Source: JAIQFR01 sp963790465
GTDB taxonomy: Bacteria; Acidobacteriota; Polarisedimenticolia; Polarisedimenticolales; JAIQFR01
Length of the DNA stretch: 64,000 nucleotides
Direction of reading: 5' to 3'
Assembly (NCBI GenBank): GCA_963790465.1
Contig: CAWBOP010000003.1
Coordinates: forward strand, 1 to 64,000
Part shown: piece by piece, positions 62,898-64,000 of the stretch
Layout: every line of letters begins with the position of its first letter
How positions within the stretch are numbered: the stretch's first letter is position 1
Program-made: the position numbers and the translations under genes
Notes under the pieces: model-generated
The model's database searches: none
What the model saw: the letters and a program-made list of their open reading frames with translations, nothing else
Told to the model about the DNA's origin: nothing

Positions 62898-64000
62898 CGC
62901 GCCCTTTTCCGCGACGGGAACCGCGCGGCGGCCACCAGCGGCTTCCGGTCCGGCTCGTTCGCCGTCTTCGCCGCCGCCGTTGCTTCGGGGCGCCCGAGCC
63001 TGAGGGCGCAGACCCCGCCTCCCGCGAGCGGCGAGCCCGGTGGCGGGATCTGCTCGAGCACCGTGCCGCTTCCGGCCAAGCGGGCGCGATAGCCGCGCGT
63101 CGAGAGCGCGGTCACCGCGTCGCGCAGGCTCATCCCTCGAAGATCGGGAACCTGACCGATTCCCGCGACCACGGGCCGGTCCGCCTCGGCCATCCCGGCC
63201 TCATCGGCGGCCGCCGCATTCTTGCGGGCGACCTTCCGGTCCGGTGGGACAGCCTTGTCGCCGGCCTGCGGCAACGGGTCTTCCGCGGCCGGAACGCGGA
63301 GGTACGTGAGGGCATCGGCCATGATGCGGCCGAACGCGGGCGCGGCGATGAGTCCTCCGTAATAGGCGCCACCGCTCGGCGAGTCGAGGAGGACGATTCC
63401 CGCGAGACGAGGCGCCTCCACGGGGCCGAAGCCCACGAACGAGGCGACGAATTGCGAGTGCGAGTATCCCTGGCCCGGCACGACCTTCTGGGCGGTTCCG
63501 GTTTTTCCCGCGAGCCGGTACCCCGGGACCGCGGCCTTCGTGCCGGTGCCGCGCACCACGACCCCCTCCAGGATTCCGGCGAGCGCATGCGCGATCCGCT
63601 CCGAGATCACTCGTTCCGGCGCGGGCGATGGGGAAGGGGCGAAATGTCCGGACGCGTCGCGCATGCCGAGGACGACTTGCGGTGGCACCCGGACGCCGCC
63701 GTTCGCCACGGTGCCGATCGCCGACGCGATCTGGATCGCGGTCACCGCGATCTCCTGGCCCATCGCCATCGAGGCGGGCGAGAGTGCCGACCAGCGTTTG
63801 AGCGGCGTGACCTGTCCCGTGCGCTCGCCCGGCAACTCGATGCCGGTGCGGTGCCCGAAACCGAACCTCCGGATCGACTCGAAGAACGCCTCGTGCGGGA
63901 TCGTCCTGCCGACCTTGATGATCCCCACGTTGCTCGACTTCTCGAGGATCTCGCGCACGCTGAGCAGACCGTAGGGATGGTGATCCCCGATTCTCGTGCC
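62894..64000 (-). CDS. ftsI: Penicillin-binding protein 3 / FtsI, C-terminal part, with one PASTA domain
   Basis: The gene runs off the window edge. Seen are the SxN motif EKSSNVGIIKVG, MAMGQEIAVTAIQIASAIG, the KTG motif YRLAGKTGTAQKVV and GGLIAAPAFGRIMADALTYL. After a charged linker (about 63300-63190) a PASTA domain follows (QVPDLRGMSLRDAVTALSTR, then GTVLEQIPPPGSPLAGGG), then a basic tail. It crosslinks septal peptidoglycan with FtsW. The active-site SxxK lies outside the window. Confidence 0.92.
   Translation of the reverse strand, partial: GTRIGDHHPYGLLSVREILEKSSNVGIIKVGRTIPHEAFFESIRRFGFGHRTGIELPGERTGQVTPLKRWSALSPASMAMGQEIAVTAIQIASAIGTVANGGVRVPPQVVLGMRDASGHFAPSPSPAPERVISERIAHALAGILEGVVVRGTGTKAAVPGYRLAGKTGTAQKVVPGQGYSHSQFVASFVGFGPVEAPRLAGIVLLDSPSGGAYYGGLIAAPAFGRIMADALTYLRVPAAEDPLPQAGDKAVPPDRKVARKNAAAADEAGMAEADRPVVAGIGQVPDLRGMSLRDAVTALSTRGYRARLAGSGTVLEQIPPPGSPLAGGGVCALRLGRPEATAAAKTANEPDRKPLVAAARFPSRKRAR

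Noticed and set aside
1..64000. Ribosomal RNA, CRISPR arrays, insertion sequences or integrase genes
   Set aside because: None could be found by reading; only one tRNA is present.

Overview
The window is about 64 kb of high-GC bacterial DNA with no replication origin, CRISPR array or recognisable insertion sequence. lpxA, lnt, btuB with btuFCD, a lipoprotein signal, a TonB-like protein and a DNPR-type MurE point to a diderm with meso-diaminopimelate peptidoglycan. The FtsZ and FtsA sequences and gene mix would suit an Acidobacteriota-like lineage, but that is inference from memory and not from a search.

Layout. 1-6.1 kb: the end of an apparent anti-phage operon (DUF1156 methyltransferase-like, AAA ATPase, Toprim-like DUF4276, DUF499 ATPase). 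6.2-9.9 kb: alkaline phosphatase and a convergent phosphoketolase. All genes in this first 10 kb carry many reading-frame breaks, while later genes are nearly all intact. 10-19.3 kb: small secreted and membrane proteins, an EamA transporter, an SPFH / ribbon-helix-helix / GPP34 operon behind a near-consensus promoter, a thioredoxin-like lipoprotein whose first active-site Cys codon is TGA (candidate selenoprotein), a prolyl oligopeptidase and lpxA. 19.5-25 kb: an EVE-like/DUF429 fusion with a YprB-like exonuclease, then a small operon of a THEP1-like NTPase, a PAS/histidine-phosphotransfer-like protein and a RecA-like ATPase, then tRNA-Trp(CCA) and trmB. 25-29.2 kb: folC, an ArnT-like glycosyltransferase and accD.

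29.2-41.4 kb: vitamin B12 uptake in two parts, a riboswitch-controlled btuB-pduO unit and a tonB-like/btuF/btuC/btuD unit. Between them is a toxin-antitoxin graveyard (MNT and HEPN relics, a Phd relic, two DUF4143 ATPases with palindromes over their start codons) and a secreted trypsin-like protease. 41.6-49.5 kb: tldD-tldE, a CYTH/murU/amgK operon (cell-wall sugar recycling), lnt and a creatininase-family gene.

49.5-64 kb: the division and cell-wall (dcw) cluster on the minus strand, ftsI-murE-murF-mraY-murD-ftsW-murG-murC-ftsQ-ftsA-ftsZ, mostly with overlapping stops and starts, followed by a REC-GGDEF regulator. murB and ddl are absent from the run shown. The strongest leads are the UGA-containing thioredoxin, the composite defence operon, the receiver-TonB fusion with Glu at the phosphorylation site, and the palindrome-controlled DUF4143 genes.
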